Origin: CAVZLD01 sp963776055
Lineage (GTDB): Bacteria; Planctomycetota; Planctomycetia; Pirellulales; Pirellulaceae
Reading direction: 5' to 3'
Assembly: GCA_963776055.1 (NCBI GenBank)
Contig: CAVZLD010000003.1
Coordinates: forward strand, 265,161 to 329,160
Length of the DNA: 64,000 bases
Position 1 is the first letter of the stretch; each line of letters begins with the position of its first letter. Of this stretch, positions 45,939 to 56,651 are shown one piece after another. Below the pieces are notes generated by a model. That model saw nothing but the letters and a program-made list of their open reading frames with translations. It had not been told where the DNA came from and made no database searches. Position numbers and translations under genes: made by a program.

Positions 45939-48900
45939 TGACGGACCTGCAGACCAGCCGAGACCGAGAAGCCCTCTTGGGACAAGTCGTCGAAGAATTC
46001 TTCACGGCTGTTTCCGAGGGTGAATCACCCGATATGTCGGACTATCTGCGGCGCTACCCTGAAATCGCTGATCAGCTGAAAGTGGTTGTTCCGGCGATGC
46101 TGGTGACCGAACGCGCGGCGGATCCATCCGAGACTTCGTCCATCCGAGACACCCTTGCCACCGAGAAGCAGCTCGGTGACTTTCGCATCCTGCGTCAAAT
46201 TGGCCGGGGTGGGATGGGGATCGTCTATGAGGCGGAGCAGATCTCCATGAAGCGGCGAGTTGCCTTGAAGGTGCTGCCGTTGGCGGGGCTGGTGGATGAA
46301 CTGAAGATCCATCGTTTCGAGAATGAAGTGCGGGCCGTCGCCGCGCTCAACCACCCCAACATTGTGCCGGTCTACATGGTCGGCCAGGATCGCGGCGTGC
46401 ATTACTATGCGATGCAGCTGATCCGCGGGCGGAGCCTGAATGATGTGATCGCATCCCTGCGGCAGGTCCGTGACCAGCGTAAGGAGCTTGATGCCACATC
46501 CATCAGCCAAGCGGCGAGTATTGGTCGTGGAGCGGAGTCAGCTGACGGACCGATAGCTGAAGCGGAAGACCTGACAAGTCGTACCGTTGTCGAGGAGCAG
46601 CTGGATCTGCTCGACACATTTGCCCAGGCGCATAGCTCCACCATTCCTCACGCATCGCGACGCGAGTACCTTCGCAGTGTGGCGGCGCTGGGAATCCAGG
46701 CGGCGTCCGCTCTGCAACACGCACACGATCAGGGCGTGATTCACCGTGACATCAAGCCTGCGAACTTGCTATTAGACGATACGGCGACACTGTTCGTGAC
46801 AGACTTCGGACTGGCCCGAATCGAATCCGACGCCGGCGTGACGATGACCGGCGACATGATTGGAACGCTGCGTTATATGGCTCCTGAACAGGCGTTGGCA
46901 AAGCGAGTCGTCGATCATCGAGCTGACATTTACTCGCTGGGCATCACGCTGTACGAACTTGTCGCACTGCAGCCGGCCTATCGTTCGGAGAATCGACAGG
47001 AACTCCTCAAGCAGATCGCCTTCGAAGAGCCGACACCGCTACGTCGCCTTGACCGAGACACTCCCGCCGAGATCGAGACGATCATCTACAAGGCAATGTC
47101 GAAGGATGTCGAAGATCGGTATGCATCCGCACAAGAATTGGCGGATGATCTCCGCTCGCATCTCGAGAATCGACCGATCAAGGCAAAGCCACCCACCCCA
47201 TCGGAAATCATCGGCAAGTGGACGCGTCGAAATCCAATTCTGACTTGGGCAGCAGTAATCACGTTGTCGCTGGTTACGCTGACGCTTGCGGTCAGCACTC
47301 TGCTCATTTCAAGGCAGCTTGTTATCACAACAAATGCCCGGGAGTTGGAGGAACTCGCTCGCAATGAAGCAACTTCTCGGGGCCGCGAACTTGCCCGCCG
47401 CGTCTACTTGATGCATCTCGCCAATGCCGATAGGTCACTGTTCGAGAACAACTATGCGCGTGCCCGCCTGGAACTCGACGCCTGTCCTCAGGAACTTCGC
47501 GGCTGGGAGTGGTACTATCTCAACCGAGGTATCCGTGCGACGATTCGTCAGGAGTATTCCGGCGCGGAGCAGCCGATCTTCAGTAACGATGGCATGCGTG
47601 TCACGGCGATAGGTGCCTTAGGTACGCCCGAACAACGCATGGTGTTGGTCTGGGACGTTGCAACAGGCGGCCGCGTTGGAGCCTTGAAACACGAATCGCG
47701 ACTTAGCCATATTGCCGTGTCGCCCGACGAAAAGTGGATTGCTGGTGGCGATTACGACGGTAACCTCTTTGTCTGGGACGCCACGACGGGCAAGAAACGT
47801 TGGCCTTCTGTCAGGGAGCACACGGACAAATTCGATGGTTTAGCCTTCAGCCCTGACGGTCGTCTGATCGCGACCGCAAATGTGGACAAGACGCTCAAGG
47901 TCTTTGACTCGACGAACGGCCGCGTGCTTTGGAAGATCGCGTCGACCAACGACTATTTTCGAAAAGTGATGTTCAGCCCAGATGGCCGTTGGATTGCCAC
48001 CGCCGGATCCAATGGCGAGGAGCCGGCAATCATCATCGACGTCTCGACGGGAGAGATTGCCGCAGAGTTCCCGGGGGAAGGACATATGATCCCCACCTTT
48101 CATCCTGATGGTCACCGAATCGCCACGTCGAATCTGGATGGTTCGATTACCGTGTGGGAATGGGACGGCAAGCAGCCTACGGAGCATTGGTCCCGTCCGG
48201 CATCTCAACTCCATGTCTGGGGGCTCGACTTTTCTGCGGACGGAGAGAGATTAGCGTCTGGAGACCGTGGCAACGGCGCCAAGGTGTGGAACGTCGACAC
48301 GGGTGAGGAACTTGCGGCTTTGGAAACCGGAATGGGCGCACTTTGGTTAGCGCACCATCCGTCGCGGAGTCAGGTCGCCTTTTTCACGGTTTCGAATGGC
48401 ATCCGCCTTTGGGAGTACGGCGGGCATGAGGAAGCCGAGACTATTACATGTCACGCCAATAGATACCCGAGTCGTGGCTCGTTTCAGCCCAGATGGCCAG
48501 CTGATCGCTGCATCATCTGGACGTACGGGTCTGTGGGTGAACAATGACAAGCGAGCGCAAATGAATCAAGGTAGCCCGATCAAGGTGTTGGACGCAGGAT
48601 CAGGGGCCGAGCTGTTAAGGATTGGTGAACACCTGCATTCTGCCTGTTGGACGCCGGACGGCCAACATCTTGTCGCTGCCGCCGATCTGCGGCGGGAGAT
48701 TCGAGTACATGACTCCTCCACAGGCGAACTCGCACGAGCTCTTCCGCGAAACACGCCTCTCCCTCTCGCGAGCTTTGCTACCACGAAGCGACAGTTGGAC
48801 GTGGTTCTGATGGACGGCACGATCGGCGTTCGGAATCTCGAATCTGGCGAGGAGACCGTCGCGTTTGCTACTGGCTTGGGAACGCAGCGAGTACCAATTT

Positions 48901-49370
48901 GTGTAGGCTTGGACCCGAGAAATGGCCGTGTCGGTGTTGCCTTTTATCAGGAGTACAACATCGAAGTTTGGGACGTCCGGTCGCGGGCGCTCGTCCGCAA
49001 ACTTCCCGTCCCGGGCGAGTTTGTGAATACGATCGTTTTCTCCCAGCATCGCCATACCGTCTATGTCAGCAGTGGCCACGGCAGATTGACAGGATTCAAC
49101 ATCGAATCTGACCGTGATAAGCGACGCTTCATCGGTCATTTGAGCACGGTTGGTGCCATCGCGGTCAGCCCCAAGGAAGACCAAATCGTCTCGGGTGATG
49201 AATCCGGACGAGTGATCGTGTGGGAAGTCGAAAATGCGCAACCGCTCATTACACTCACGGCCGCCGGGCCAGCCATTACATCCCTCGACTGGAGCTCCGA
49301 CGGCCGTCGAATTGTCGCCGGCAAGGCAGATGGCACGGTTCAGATTTGGCCGCTGCACGCCTGTTCGTGA
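45938..49370 (+). CDS. Ser/Thr protein kinase with WD40 propeller (frameshifted)
   Basis: About 1144 residues. The N-terminus (LGQVVEEFFTAVSEG, MSDYLRRYPEIADQL) is typical of these kinases. The kinase has GRGGMGIVYEAEQ, VALKVLP, HRDIKPANLLLDD, DFGLARIE, GTLRYMAPEQAL and DIYSLGITLYELVALQ. An unusual insertion of about 80 acidic residues lies between MQLIRGRSLNDVIA and the catalytic loop. A membrane helix (VITLSLVTLTLAVSTLLI) separates the kinase from WD40 repeats. The frame breaks near 48435, between RLWEYGGHEEAE and LLHVTPIDTRVVARFSPDG. It is coupled to the ECF sigma gene and may relay a periplasmic signal to it. Confidence 0.9.
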
Positions 49371-49924
49371 TTTGCCCGGCCCCCAAAGTTCAGCGGGCGA
49401 GGCAAGAGGCGTATCATTTTTCGCTGTTCTGGGCCGCTATGCTGCGGCGGTGTGGAAAGCGTGACGACACCGACCGCACTTCGCCGTCGCTCAAACTCGC
49501 GGAAGTTGCATCGACCGACTGCTGCTGCCAATCCGCGTTCGATGCAGCGGGCGAATCCACCCCTGGTACTTCGAAGTGGCCAAATCCGATGTCAAAACGA
49601 TGACAAATCGGCATCGGGCGACGGTTCTGTTCGTGCACAACGTCGAACCGTCATTGGTCGCGAACGCTCATAGCACACGTCGCCCCATCCGCCGAAGTGC
49701 ATATGGATGGGTACTCCAAGAACCGTTCCTTTCACGGGCGCAGAATCTGCCCGGTTTGGCCACCGGCAGCTTGCTTGGGAATCCTATCTTCATACCACCC
49801 CGTAGGGGCAGTGCGGACGTCCCTGTCTTTGCGTCATCAATGGGTCGATTGATGGGACAGTGGCCGGAACGTGTTGCGGTTCAGCCGCGGGCGGCAGGGG
49901 TGATCCGTCGGCTACAACCGCTAT
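49371..49924. other. Intergenic between convergent genes, no gene recognised
   Basis: A 131-codon open frame from 49576 overlaps the methyltransferase tail and has no ribosome-binding site or motif. I see nothing I can support. Confidence 0.4.
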
Positions 49925-50705
49925 CTAGGCACCCGACACCGGCTCAGTATGTCGAGCAGATGGACATCTAAATACGTAGATCGCCCAGCCCAAGGCGTCT
50001 CTACCCCACTTTAAGTAGACTGATTTCTCCTTCGCCACGCGCTCAAGCAGTTCTGGAAGATCAGCGTCATCTTGGTTGGCGCGCGCGTACTCCGCCATCG
50101 CGTGCCACTGAAGACCTTCGTATCGGTCCCAGTCGTCCTTGCTGCTCACCAGAGTGTGCACGAGGTCCAGCCCTAGCCGTTCTCCTGCCTCTACGTTTTC
50201 CGCGTGGCTTCCGAACGCGTCTCTTGTTAGCCCACTCGCCCGCAAGTGCTCGTCCGACGGCTCCCGCAACCAGTACGGCTCACCCACTATCACCCAGCCG
50301 TCGGGCTCGGCCATTTCGACCAGCGCGTCCAGAGTCCGTGCGTGCCCGCCGAAAACCCAGCTCGCCCCAATGCACGAAGCTAGAGTGAGGCTGTGTGGCT
50401 TGTCGGGTTTGAAATCAGCGCCATCCATTTGTGTGAAGGTGATTCCTGCCTGTGGCACGCGCGCCACTGAGCCTCCGTTCTGCTTCAGCGATGAAGAAGG
50501 GCGAGAGGTCCACGCCTACGCCGCGCACTCCGTATGCCTCCACCAGACGTATCAGGAATTCGCCCTTCCCGCAGGCGATGTCAACCACACGTGCGGCTTT
50601 CGGAAGCTGCACCAGGTCCACCAAGCGTGTGAGCTTCTCTTCGCTCGTGGGATTGCACACCACCTGCCCACGATGAGTAATGTCGTAGAACTTCCAAGTA
50701 TCCAT
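49925..50705 (-). CDS. SAM-dependent methyltransferase (frameshifted)
   Basis: About 260 residues. The ATG at 50705 begins MDTWKFYDITHRGQVVCNP. Motif I is ARVVDIACGKGEFLIRLVEAYGVRGVGVDLS, the class I SAM-binding loop and acidic end of strand 2. After a frameshift near 50457 in GGCGCGCGTG the reading continues VPQAGITFTQMDGADF, SLTLASCIGASWVFGGHA (strand 4) and GWVIVGEPYWLREP. The substrate is unknown; similar proteins methylate small molecules. Confidence 0.83.
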
Positions 50706-50990
50706 GAATCGATCGCTCAGCTGCCTTGTGTATAGGGGGTTTCTGCCAACAACCTGTGGGCAACAGATATGCGGCCTAACGCGCACGCAGACACTTTTCG
50801 CAAGTCACACTCTAGCAGGGAGTTGCTGTAATGCAACGTCTTCTCTGCGTGATAGACGGCTTCCGCCTAACGCGCAACGGACTGCTAAGACAGAGCGCCA
50901 ACCGAACTGCGAACGTCCCACCCGCCACTATCCCAGAAAATATTGGATAGCCGGTGAGTCCCAGGAACCTGCGGGCCAACGTTCTATGAC

Positions 50991-51044
50991 AAAAAGACAA
51001 GACTTTTCTCATCGCGGAGCCGATGGGAAAAGTCTTGTCTTTTT
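50991..51044. terminator. Long bidirectional hairpin with A and T flanks
   Basis: Perfect 18-base arms beginning AAAAAGACAAGACTTTTC and ending in GTCTTTTT. An additional short stem (CATCG / CGATG) sits in the loop. The A5 and T5 ends allow termination in both directions. It lies immediately upstream of the glycosyl-hydrolase fragment and 286 bases from the methyltransferase start. Nothing else is recognised in 50706-50990. Confidence 0.75.
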
Positions 51045-51670
51045 GTGCGCAACGCGGAGCCCGGACACACCTTCTATGAACTGGGTGTCGTCAACGGGGA
51101 GAAAAAGCGGAAATTCATCAATGCAGGTGATGCCCGCCCCTTCGGTGCCATCATCTACTACCAGCTCAGCGACAAGGCAAAGGAGGTCAGCCTGACGATT
51201 CTCGACGAGGAAGGCAACGAAGTCAGGACCTTCAGCGGCGACGAGATTCCGACGGAGCGCTTCCTCAGCTTCGACAACCGCGGTTACGAACAGGACCTGG
51301 TGACCGGGAAGCCCAAAGTGCGGCTGGGACCGGGGCTGAATCGGTTCATCTGGGACATGCGCTTTCCGCTGGTCACTCAGATCCCCGGACGCGCACCGGT
51401 GGTGATCAACCCGATCGCCAAGCCGGGAATCTATCAGGTGCGCCTGACCGTCGACGGGAAGTCACAGACCGAGTCCTTCGAGCTGAAAATCAACCCGAAC
51501 GAAACCTACACCAAGGAGCAGACCGAGGAGAGGTCCGAAGCCTGGATGAAGCTCTATGCCAAAGCGGAGAAGACATAGCAGGCCATCTTGAAAGGTATTC
51601 CGGCGAGATCGACGCCAAGATCGCCGAGTTGGACAAGCAGCTTGACAAGGCGATGGCCCCCTTTGAGTAG
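51045..51670 (+). pseudogene. C-terminal fragment of a sortilin/BNR-type glycosyl hydrolase-like protein
   Basis: The readable part (ARPFGAIIYYQLSDKAKEVSLTILDEEGNEVRTF, LGPGLNRFIWDMRFPLV, KPGIYQVRLTVDGKSQTESFELKINP) is the C-terminal Ig-like domain of VPS10/BNR-repeat proteins common in planctomycetes. The five-hundred-odd residues of propeller that should precede it are absent; the sequence starts directly after a hairpin. The first frame stops at 51578. The likely original C-terminus, AKIAELDKQLDKAMAPFE, is in another frame ending at 51670. It is a non-functional remnant. Confidence 0.65.
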
Positions 51671-51698
51671 TGCGGGTTGCTCGAGTCAGCTGGGTAAT

Positions 51699-51731
51699 AC
51701 AGAGGCGTCGCGCCGATCGCGACGCCTCTGT
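51699..51731 (+). terminator. Hairpin terminator
   Basis: Perfect 14-base arms ACAGAGGCGTCGCG and CGCGACGCCTCTGT around CCGAT, 29 bases after the fragment's end. A T-rich tract is only weak (CGCTTGTCGC). Confidence 0.65.
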
Positions 51732-51855
51732 CGCTTGTCGCTGATTCGCTTGTCGTTTTCCTTCGTAACCCGAAGCGTCGCAGCTTCAGCAAGGGCGACG
51801 GAGTAGTTTCCTCCCTTGCGACGTGGTTGCGAAGATCCAATACGATGATGACCAC

Positions 51856-52458
51856 ATGGAACTTTCGAAACTGAACCGTGACATCCACCGCTGGGGATCG
51901 ATTCTGATTGCCCTACCGGTGGCAGTCATCATTGTCACTGGGGTGGTCCTGCAACTCAAAAAGGAGTCCGCTTGGATTCAGCCGACGACGAAAGAAGGCT
52001 CAAGCAGAAAGCTTTCGGTAAGCTTCGACCGGATACTCTCAGCGACCCAAAGCGTTCCCGAAGCCGGCGTCACAAGCTGGGACGACATCGATCGAGTAGA
52101 CGTGCGACCGGGTAAGGGAATGCTCAAGGTACGCTGCGAGAATCGCTGGGAGGTCCAATTGGACGCGAAGACAGGCGATGTGCTCCAAGTCGCCTATCGG
52201 CGATCCGACTTAATCGAGAGTATCCACGACGGCAGCTTCTTCCACGATCGCGTCAAACTCTGGGTGTTCCTTCCCGTCGCGTTGGTGCTTGGTATTTTGT
52301 GGATGACAGGAATCTATTTGTTCTTCTTGCCTTACTACGCCAAATGGATAAAGCGGCAGAAGAAGTCGCGTGATGCCCAACAAGGTACCGGGGTGCCCTG
52401 TCTGTGTCATGGTGTGCTCCAAAACTCACGCGGAAAGCAATGCTCGGAATCACCATAA
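51856..52458 (+). CDS. PepSY-associated membrane protein
   Basis: About 200 residues. The ATG at 51856 is preferred; the frame is open from 51823. Architecture: N-terminal NRDIHRWGSILIALPVAVIIVTGVVL (first membrane helix with the conserved His), a PepSY-like periplasmic part (WDDIDRVDVRPGKGMLKVRCENRWEVQLDAKTGDVLQ), then HDRVKLWVFLPVALVLGILWMTGIYLFF (second helix). The last 35 residues (DAQQGTGVPCLCHGVL...) look unlike the family, so the true end may be near 52370. Relatives are associated with iron uptake or ferric reductases. Confidence 0.8.
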   Translation: MELSKLNRDIHRWGSILIALPVAVIIVTGVVLQLKKESAWIQPTTKEGSSRKLSVSFDRILSATQSVPEAGVTSWDDIDRVDVRPGKGMLKVRCENRWEVQLDAKTGDVLQVAYRRSDLIESIHDGSFFHDRVKLWVFLPVALVLGILWMTGIYLFFLPYYAKWIKRQKKSRDAQQGTGVPCLCHGVLQNSRGKQCSESP

Positions 52459-52680
52459 CACGAATCATATCAATGCGCTCCCACTTCCTGGAACTCTCCG
52501 AAGATTCGCTGGGTCAGCGCACAGTGCCTGACTTCATCGAGCGACCTCGCCCAAAAGTGAATGACACACGCCCGCGATCCGCAGCAAAGTGTTAAGTGTT
52601 GGTCGATCGACTTGCGAACGGAAACGGAGCGTTCCGAACGGACCCACCAAAACCGGCTTTCTGCGACCTTCTGATACGGA

Positions 52681-54130
52681 TCACGCCACGAACGACCGTG
52701 GCTTTGCTGCATTATTGGTGCCTGTCGCAAAGATCAGATCAAGGGCCGCCGCGATCTGACTTTCCAACGGGGTCGCGGCAGCTTCGTAGTGTCCCATCTG
52801 AAATGCCAACACGAAATCGCCCGAGTCAAAATCCCCATCTCCGTTCCAGTCGCCTTCTTCAAATGTCGAGTTACCTGGGATTCCGTCTTCGTATTCGCCA
52901 AGCTGAAACACCGTTACGAAGTCCAGCGAATCAAAGACTCCGTCCCCGTTCGAATCACCCACGATCCGGATCGGGGGATCGATCTCGGTCATGTTCAGGA
53001 CGACCGAAATGTAGCGTCCGCTCCCATTCGCCGCCGCTGCCAAATCCGGGAGTCCGTTATTGTCGAAGTCAGCGGCAACCATAAGAGGGGTCCAAAAATC
53101 ATATCGTAAATTAACCCTGGTTCCGTCTCCAAAACCGCCCTCGCCGTCGTTTAACAGAACAGTAACTCTCGCCTGTTCAACGTCCAATGCTCCCAGGTCA
53201 GGATCGCCATCGCCGTCCCAGTCCGCGACCACCACATCCACAGGACTGCCACCTACGCGTAATGGCGCCCCTTCCATGAAGGTGCCATCATCCTTTCCCC
53301 GTAATACGGAGACGGTCCTCTGGCGGTCATTCACCGTAATCAAGTCCAGTATTCCATCTTGATTAAGATCGCCACTTGTCATGCTGAAAGGTTCACCGCC
53401 GACGTCATAGATCCCTCCGTCGCGAAATGTCCCATCGCCGTTCCCAAGCAACACCGATGCGTTGCTTGCGCTCCGATCGGAAGCTGCAACGTCCTGGTGC
53501 CCGTCTCGATTGAAGTCACCCACAACAACTGAGGGAGAAACCCCGTGGCTAATCGTAACCGCTTCGCCGAACGTACCATCTCCGTTTCCTCGAAGCGTTT
53601 GGACGACGTTGCCGCCCCATACGCCAACGACCAGATCGGTAACACCGTCGCGATCCATGTCCGCAATCTGAACGTCCCAGACCCCGCCACGAACGCTGTA
53701 GCTCATTCGGTTCGGCCGGAAACACTCCATCGCCCTCATTGAGCAGCACATACACGTCACCCGCAATATTTGCTACTACGAGATCGGCGTTTTCATCCGC
53801 ATTGACATCGGCAATCCTGATGACGCGAGCCTTGATGTATCCCGTGTGACGCTGCTCAGCTTCAAACGTACCGTCTCCCCGCCCGATCAACACGGACACG
53901 TCGCCCCCCGTAAGAGAACCTTGGCAGCCATCATTTGCCACTGCCAGGTCAATCTTCTCATCACCGTTCAAGTCACCTGCCGCGATACCCCACGGGCAAG
54001 CTCCCACCGCGTAGCTCGTCGCTGGTGACCAGGCCAAGTCACTCGCTAACAGCAATCGACCTTCCAAGTTCTCCAGCCTCAATCGACACGCGTGACGTGA
54101 TAACCGATTCGAACTGTGATGCGCACGCAT
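52681..54130 (-). CDS. Secreted FG-GAP/VCBS repeat protein with dockerin module (frameshifted)
   Basis: About 480 residues after repair. The second of two ATGs (54130) has AAAGGAGA at a good distance. The N-terminal export signature is LRLENLEGRLLLASD. Then six to seven FG-GAP calcium-binding propeller blades follow (IAAGDLNGDEKIDLAVAND, IADVNADENADLVVANI, VGDFNRDGHQDVAASDRS, VADWDGDGDPDLGALD, AADFDNNGLPDLAAAANG). The frame breaks near 53705. The C-terminus is the shared module (GDSNGDGVFDSLDFVTVFQLGEYE, GDWNGDGDFDSGDFVLAFQMGHYE). It is probably a surface adhesion or binding protein. Confidence 0.87.
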
Positions 54131-54507
54131 TTTCATTCTCCTTTCGATTCAACGTCACGCTGGCAATTGCCTTCACGTGGTCTCGAGTCCGTAATGAATC
54201 CATCCCAATCGTCGATTTGGCCGAGATGCCACACGCCGGCCTGAGATCCCTGTTGCTTTGGAAAAACCTGGCCCAGAGGCACGATCACGTGGCGGTTTGC
54301 ACCGTTGGCAGAAGTGAAGGCGGCCTAATCGACGACATACCAATCCGATCCCCATCGACTGCCTATTCCCGCGACTTAGCTCATTCACTCGTTGCCGTTT
54401 CAAACCATCACGCATCGTGGCTGACCATCCGTAACGTCCCGCGGCAGGCCGATGGCTTTCGCCGCGGGCCCGACCAAGGAAACGTGTGACTCATATCTCA
54501 CCTAACC
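54131..54507. other. Intergenic, no gene recognised
   Basis: Upstream region of the FG-GAP gene. An 80-codon frame on the minus strand has no ribosome-binding site or motif. Confidence 0.4.
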
Positions 54508-55130
54508 TCATTCATTAATCCGGTCGAGGCGGATGATTCCCACGGCATCATCAAAGTCGCCCGTACAGCCGTTTTTCTGCTTGCCGGTGTCCACCGACAC
54601 GCGGAGGCTTCTTACAGTCACGGTATAGCCCTGCGTATCGCCGTCAGGAAAAATGCCCCCGTGGTCAGCACGAATCTCGGCTTCGCCGTCTAGTCGGTAG
54701 CCCACCAGGGAACCGTCCTTTCCCTTCCATCGGAAGAAGAAACTCATCATTGCGGGGCCTCCCCGCTTGGGCTGGAAGATGGCGATCGAGCCGCCGTAAA
54801 TACCACCCTCATCGAAGCAAATGTGGTCAGCCAAGAAGTCCAGCTTTACCGCCGGTGCAGGCCTGTTGACCACGACACCACTTTTCCCGGCGCACCCGCT
54901 GCCATGCCGCTTTCATCGCTCACAAAACTGCCGTTACCATCGTCCACAAAAACACCATCGATTACGATGTCACTATCGCTCGGGGTCCACACGTCAAATC
55001 GCACGGTCTCCTTGCTGGGTGGCGCCGCGTCAAGTCTTGATTCGTTTTGACAGAGGGCAGCCCCTCCAACGGCTATGGCCACAACCAGCCCGTAGGCCAA
55101 AAGTGACTTGAGTCTTCTGTGAATGTTCAT
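54508..55130 (-). CDS. Secreted hypothetical protein (frameshifted)
   Basis: About 207 residues. The ATG at 55130 follows AAAGGAGAAAGTG. A signal peptide (SLLAYGLVVAIAVGGAALC) leads to a beta-rich protein with DVWTPSDSDIVIDGVFVDDGNGSF. The frame shifts near 54875, after GAPGKVV, to VNRPAPAVKLDFLADHICFDEGGIYGGSIAIFQP and the C-terminus. No family is recognised. Its neighbours are two secreted dockerin-module proteins on the same strand, so it may belong to the same surface programme. Confidence 0.68.
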
Positions 55131-55339
55131 CACTTTCTCCTTTCCCATGTTTGCCGCAGTCCGTGCCTCTACGCAAAAAACGATTACGGAGGTGGCCTCC
55201 AATTCATCTCTTGACGCAACTTCATTTGGCACGAACGTGATTGCCGAAAACATCGGCCACTTTTGAGACGCTCGCAGGACAGAGAACGGGCGAGCCTCCA
55301 CGAATTTGGACTGGACCTGGTCATTCTTTTTGTTGACGC

Positions 55340-56530
55340 TCAGCGATTTGGCCTGACCTGAGCGGGCACATCCGTCTGCGCACCTTCTGTATGCGGCAGC
55401 AAGGCGCGGCTCACGCACTGTTTGTTTCGCCGTCGAATGGCGATTCCAATCAGCCCAGCTGTGAGCATCACCCACGTCGCGGGCTCAGGCACGGTACCCA
55501 CGCTGGCAAGCGGCCCTTTCTCATAGCCGCCATCTTGGAAAGCGACAACAACATCGCCGCTGTCGAACTCGGCGTCACCGTTCCAATCACCTGTGGACCA
55601 GACCGAGTTATTCGGCAGGTCGTCCTCGTATTCCCCTGCTTCGAAGACGGCAACCAGATCACTGGAATTGAATTTGCCATCGAGATTGGCGTCGCCGAAC
55701 CATGTTGCCTTCAGTTCTTTGACCCACATCCGCAGGTCTTCGGTGTCCACCAGCTGGTCGGCGTTGAGGTCAAGGGCAGGGGTATGGATTGCAGTGGCGA
55801 CTTCCGCAGTTAGCAAGTTGATGTCCGCGACGCTCAGGTTCCCATCGGCGTCGAAATCGCCGGGTAGGGGGGCGGGCACGACTGTTACGTTGGCCAGAGT
55901 CGAGAGGTCCGGGCCGTCGTCGACAGAGCCACCAAAGTGGATTGTGTGCTCGCCAATCGCTAACGGTTCTAGCATCGCGTAGTAACCTTCGAACACTGAC
56001 GGATAAACACCCGCTGGTCCAAGGATTATGTTGTCATCCGGCAAGGTCACGTCGATGAGACCCGGTGGAGATGTCTGCCGATGGTCCCAAAGTTCAAACT
56101 CATGCACGCCATCAATTTCCAAGAAAAGAGAATCGACATTGTCGACCAGTTGCGCCGAGTATGCCCGAAGTTCTTCCTCGGTTTCGGTCCACGGATCGTC
56201 TGGCCACACCCAGACGCTAAGCAGATTCAGGAAGACATAGTCTTCGCTGCTGATGATGACGTCGAACGTGATCTCTTGTTCCCCCAATCCGCCCGGGGAC
56301 GCTAAGAAGAAAACAGTTCCTTGGTCTCCCAAATACGAGAAGTCGTCCCTTTCCGGCCGCCTGTGATTGGGATATGACAAGTACCACTGCCCCCATCGCG
56401 CGACCCATTCGGATTGTGAAACGCCGCCCACGGATGTCGATGGCTCGACCAATTGCGAGTAGGCGCGGGAGTCGCAAATCAATGCGACCGACGCAAATGC
56501 AACAGCTGCGAAATAGACCGTGAGTTTCAT
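55340..56530 (-). CDS. Secreted dockerin-module protein with PEP-CTERM tail
   Basis: 396 residues; AAGGAGTCTGAACG precedes the ATG at 56530. A signal peptide is followed by an uncharacterised N-terminal domain rich in Trp (WVARWGQWYLSYPNHRRPERDDFSY). Calcium loops come next (GDFDADGNLSVADINLLT, DLNADQLVDTEDLRMWV, GDANLDGKFNSSDLVAVFEAGEYE, GDWNGDAEFDSGDVVVAFQDGGYE). The tail is VPEPATWVMLTAGLIGIAIRRR, followed by an atypically long extension of about 25 residues after the basic stop-transfer. It is transcribed away from the kinase, in the same direction as the preceding genes. Confidence 0.87.
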   Translation of the reverse strand: MKLTVYFAAVAFASVALICDSRAYSQLVEPSTSVGGVSQSEWVARWGQWYLSYPNHRRPERDDFSYLGDQGTVFFLASPGGLGEQEITFDVIISSEDYVFLNLLSVWVWPDDPWTETEEELRAYSAQLVDNVDSLFLEIDGVHEFELWDHRQTSPPGLIDVTLPDDNIILGPAGVYPSVFEGYYAMLEPLAIGEHTIHFGGSVDDGPDLSTLANVTVVPAPLPGDFDADGNLSVADINLLTAEVATAIHTPALDLNADQLVDTEDLRMWVKELKATWFGDANLDGKFNSSDLVAVFEAGEYEDDLPNNSVWSTGDWNGDAEFDSGDVVVAFQDGGYEKGPLASVGTVPEPATWVMLTAGLIGIAIRRRNKQCVSRALLPHTEGAQTDVPAQVRPNR

Positions 56531-56651
56531 CGTTCAGACTCCTTCCATGCCACGGAGGCAAGGCCGGTGGAAACATCCCAACTGTAGATACAGCAGCATG
56601 GCCTGAGATTGATGATGAATTCTCGAGAGTTTTTGAAACTCCGTGAATCTG

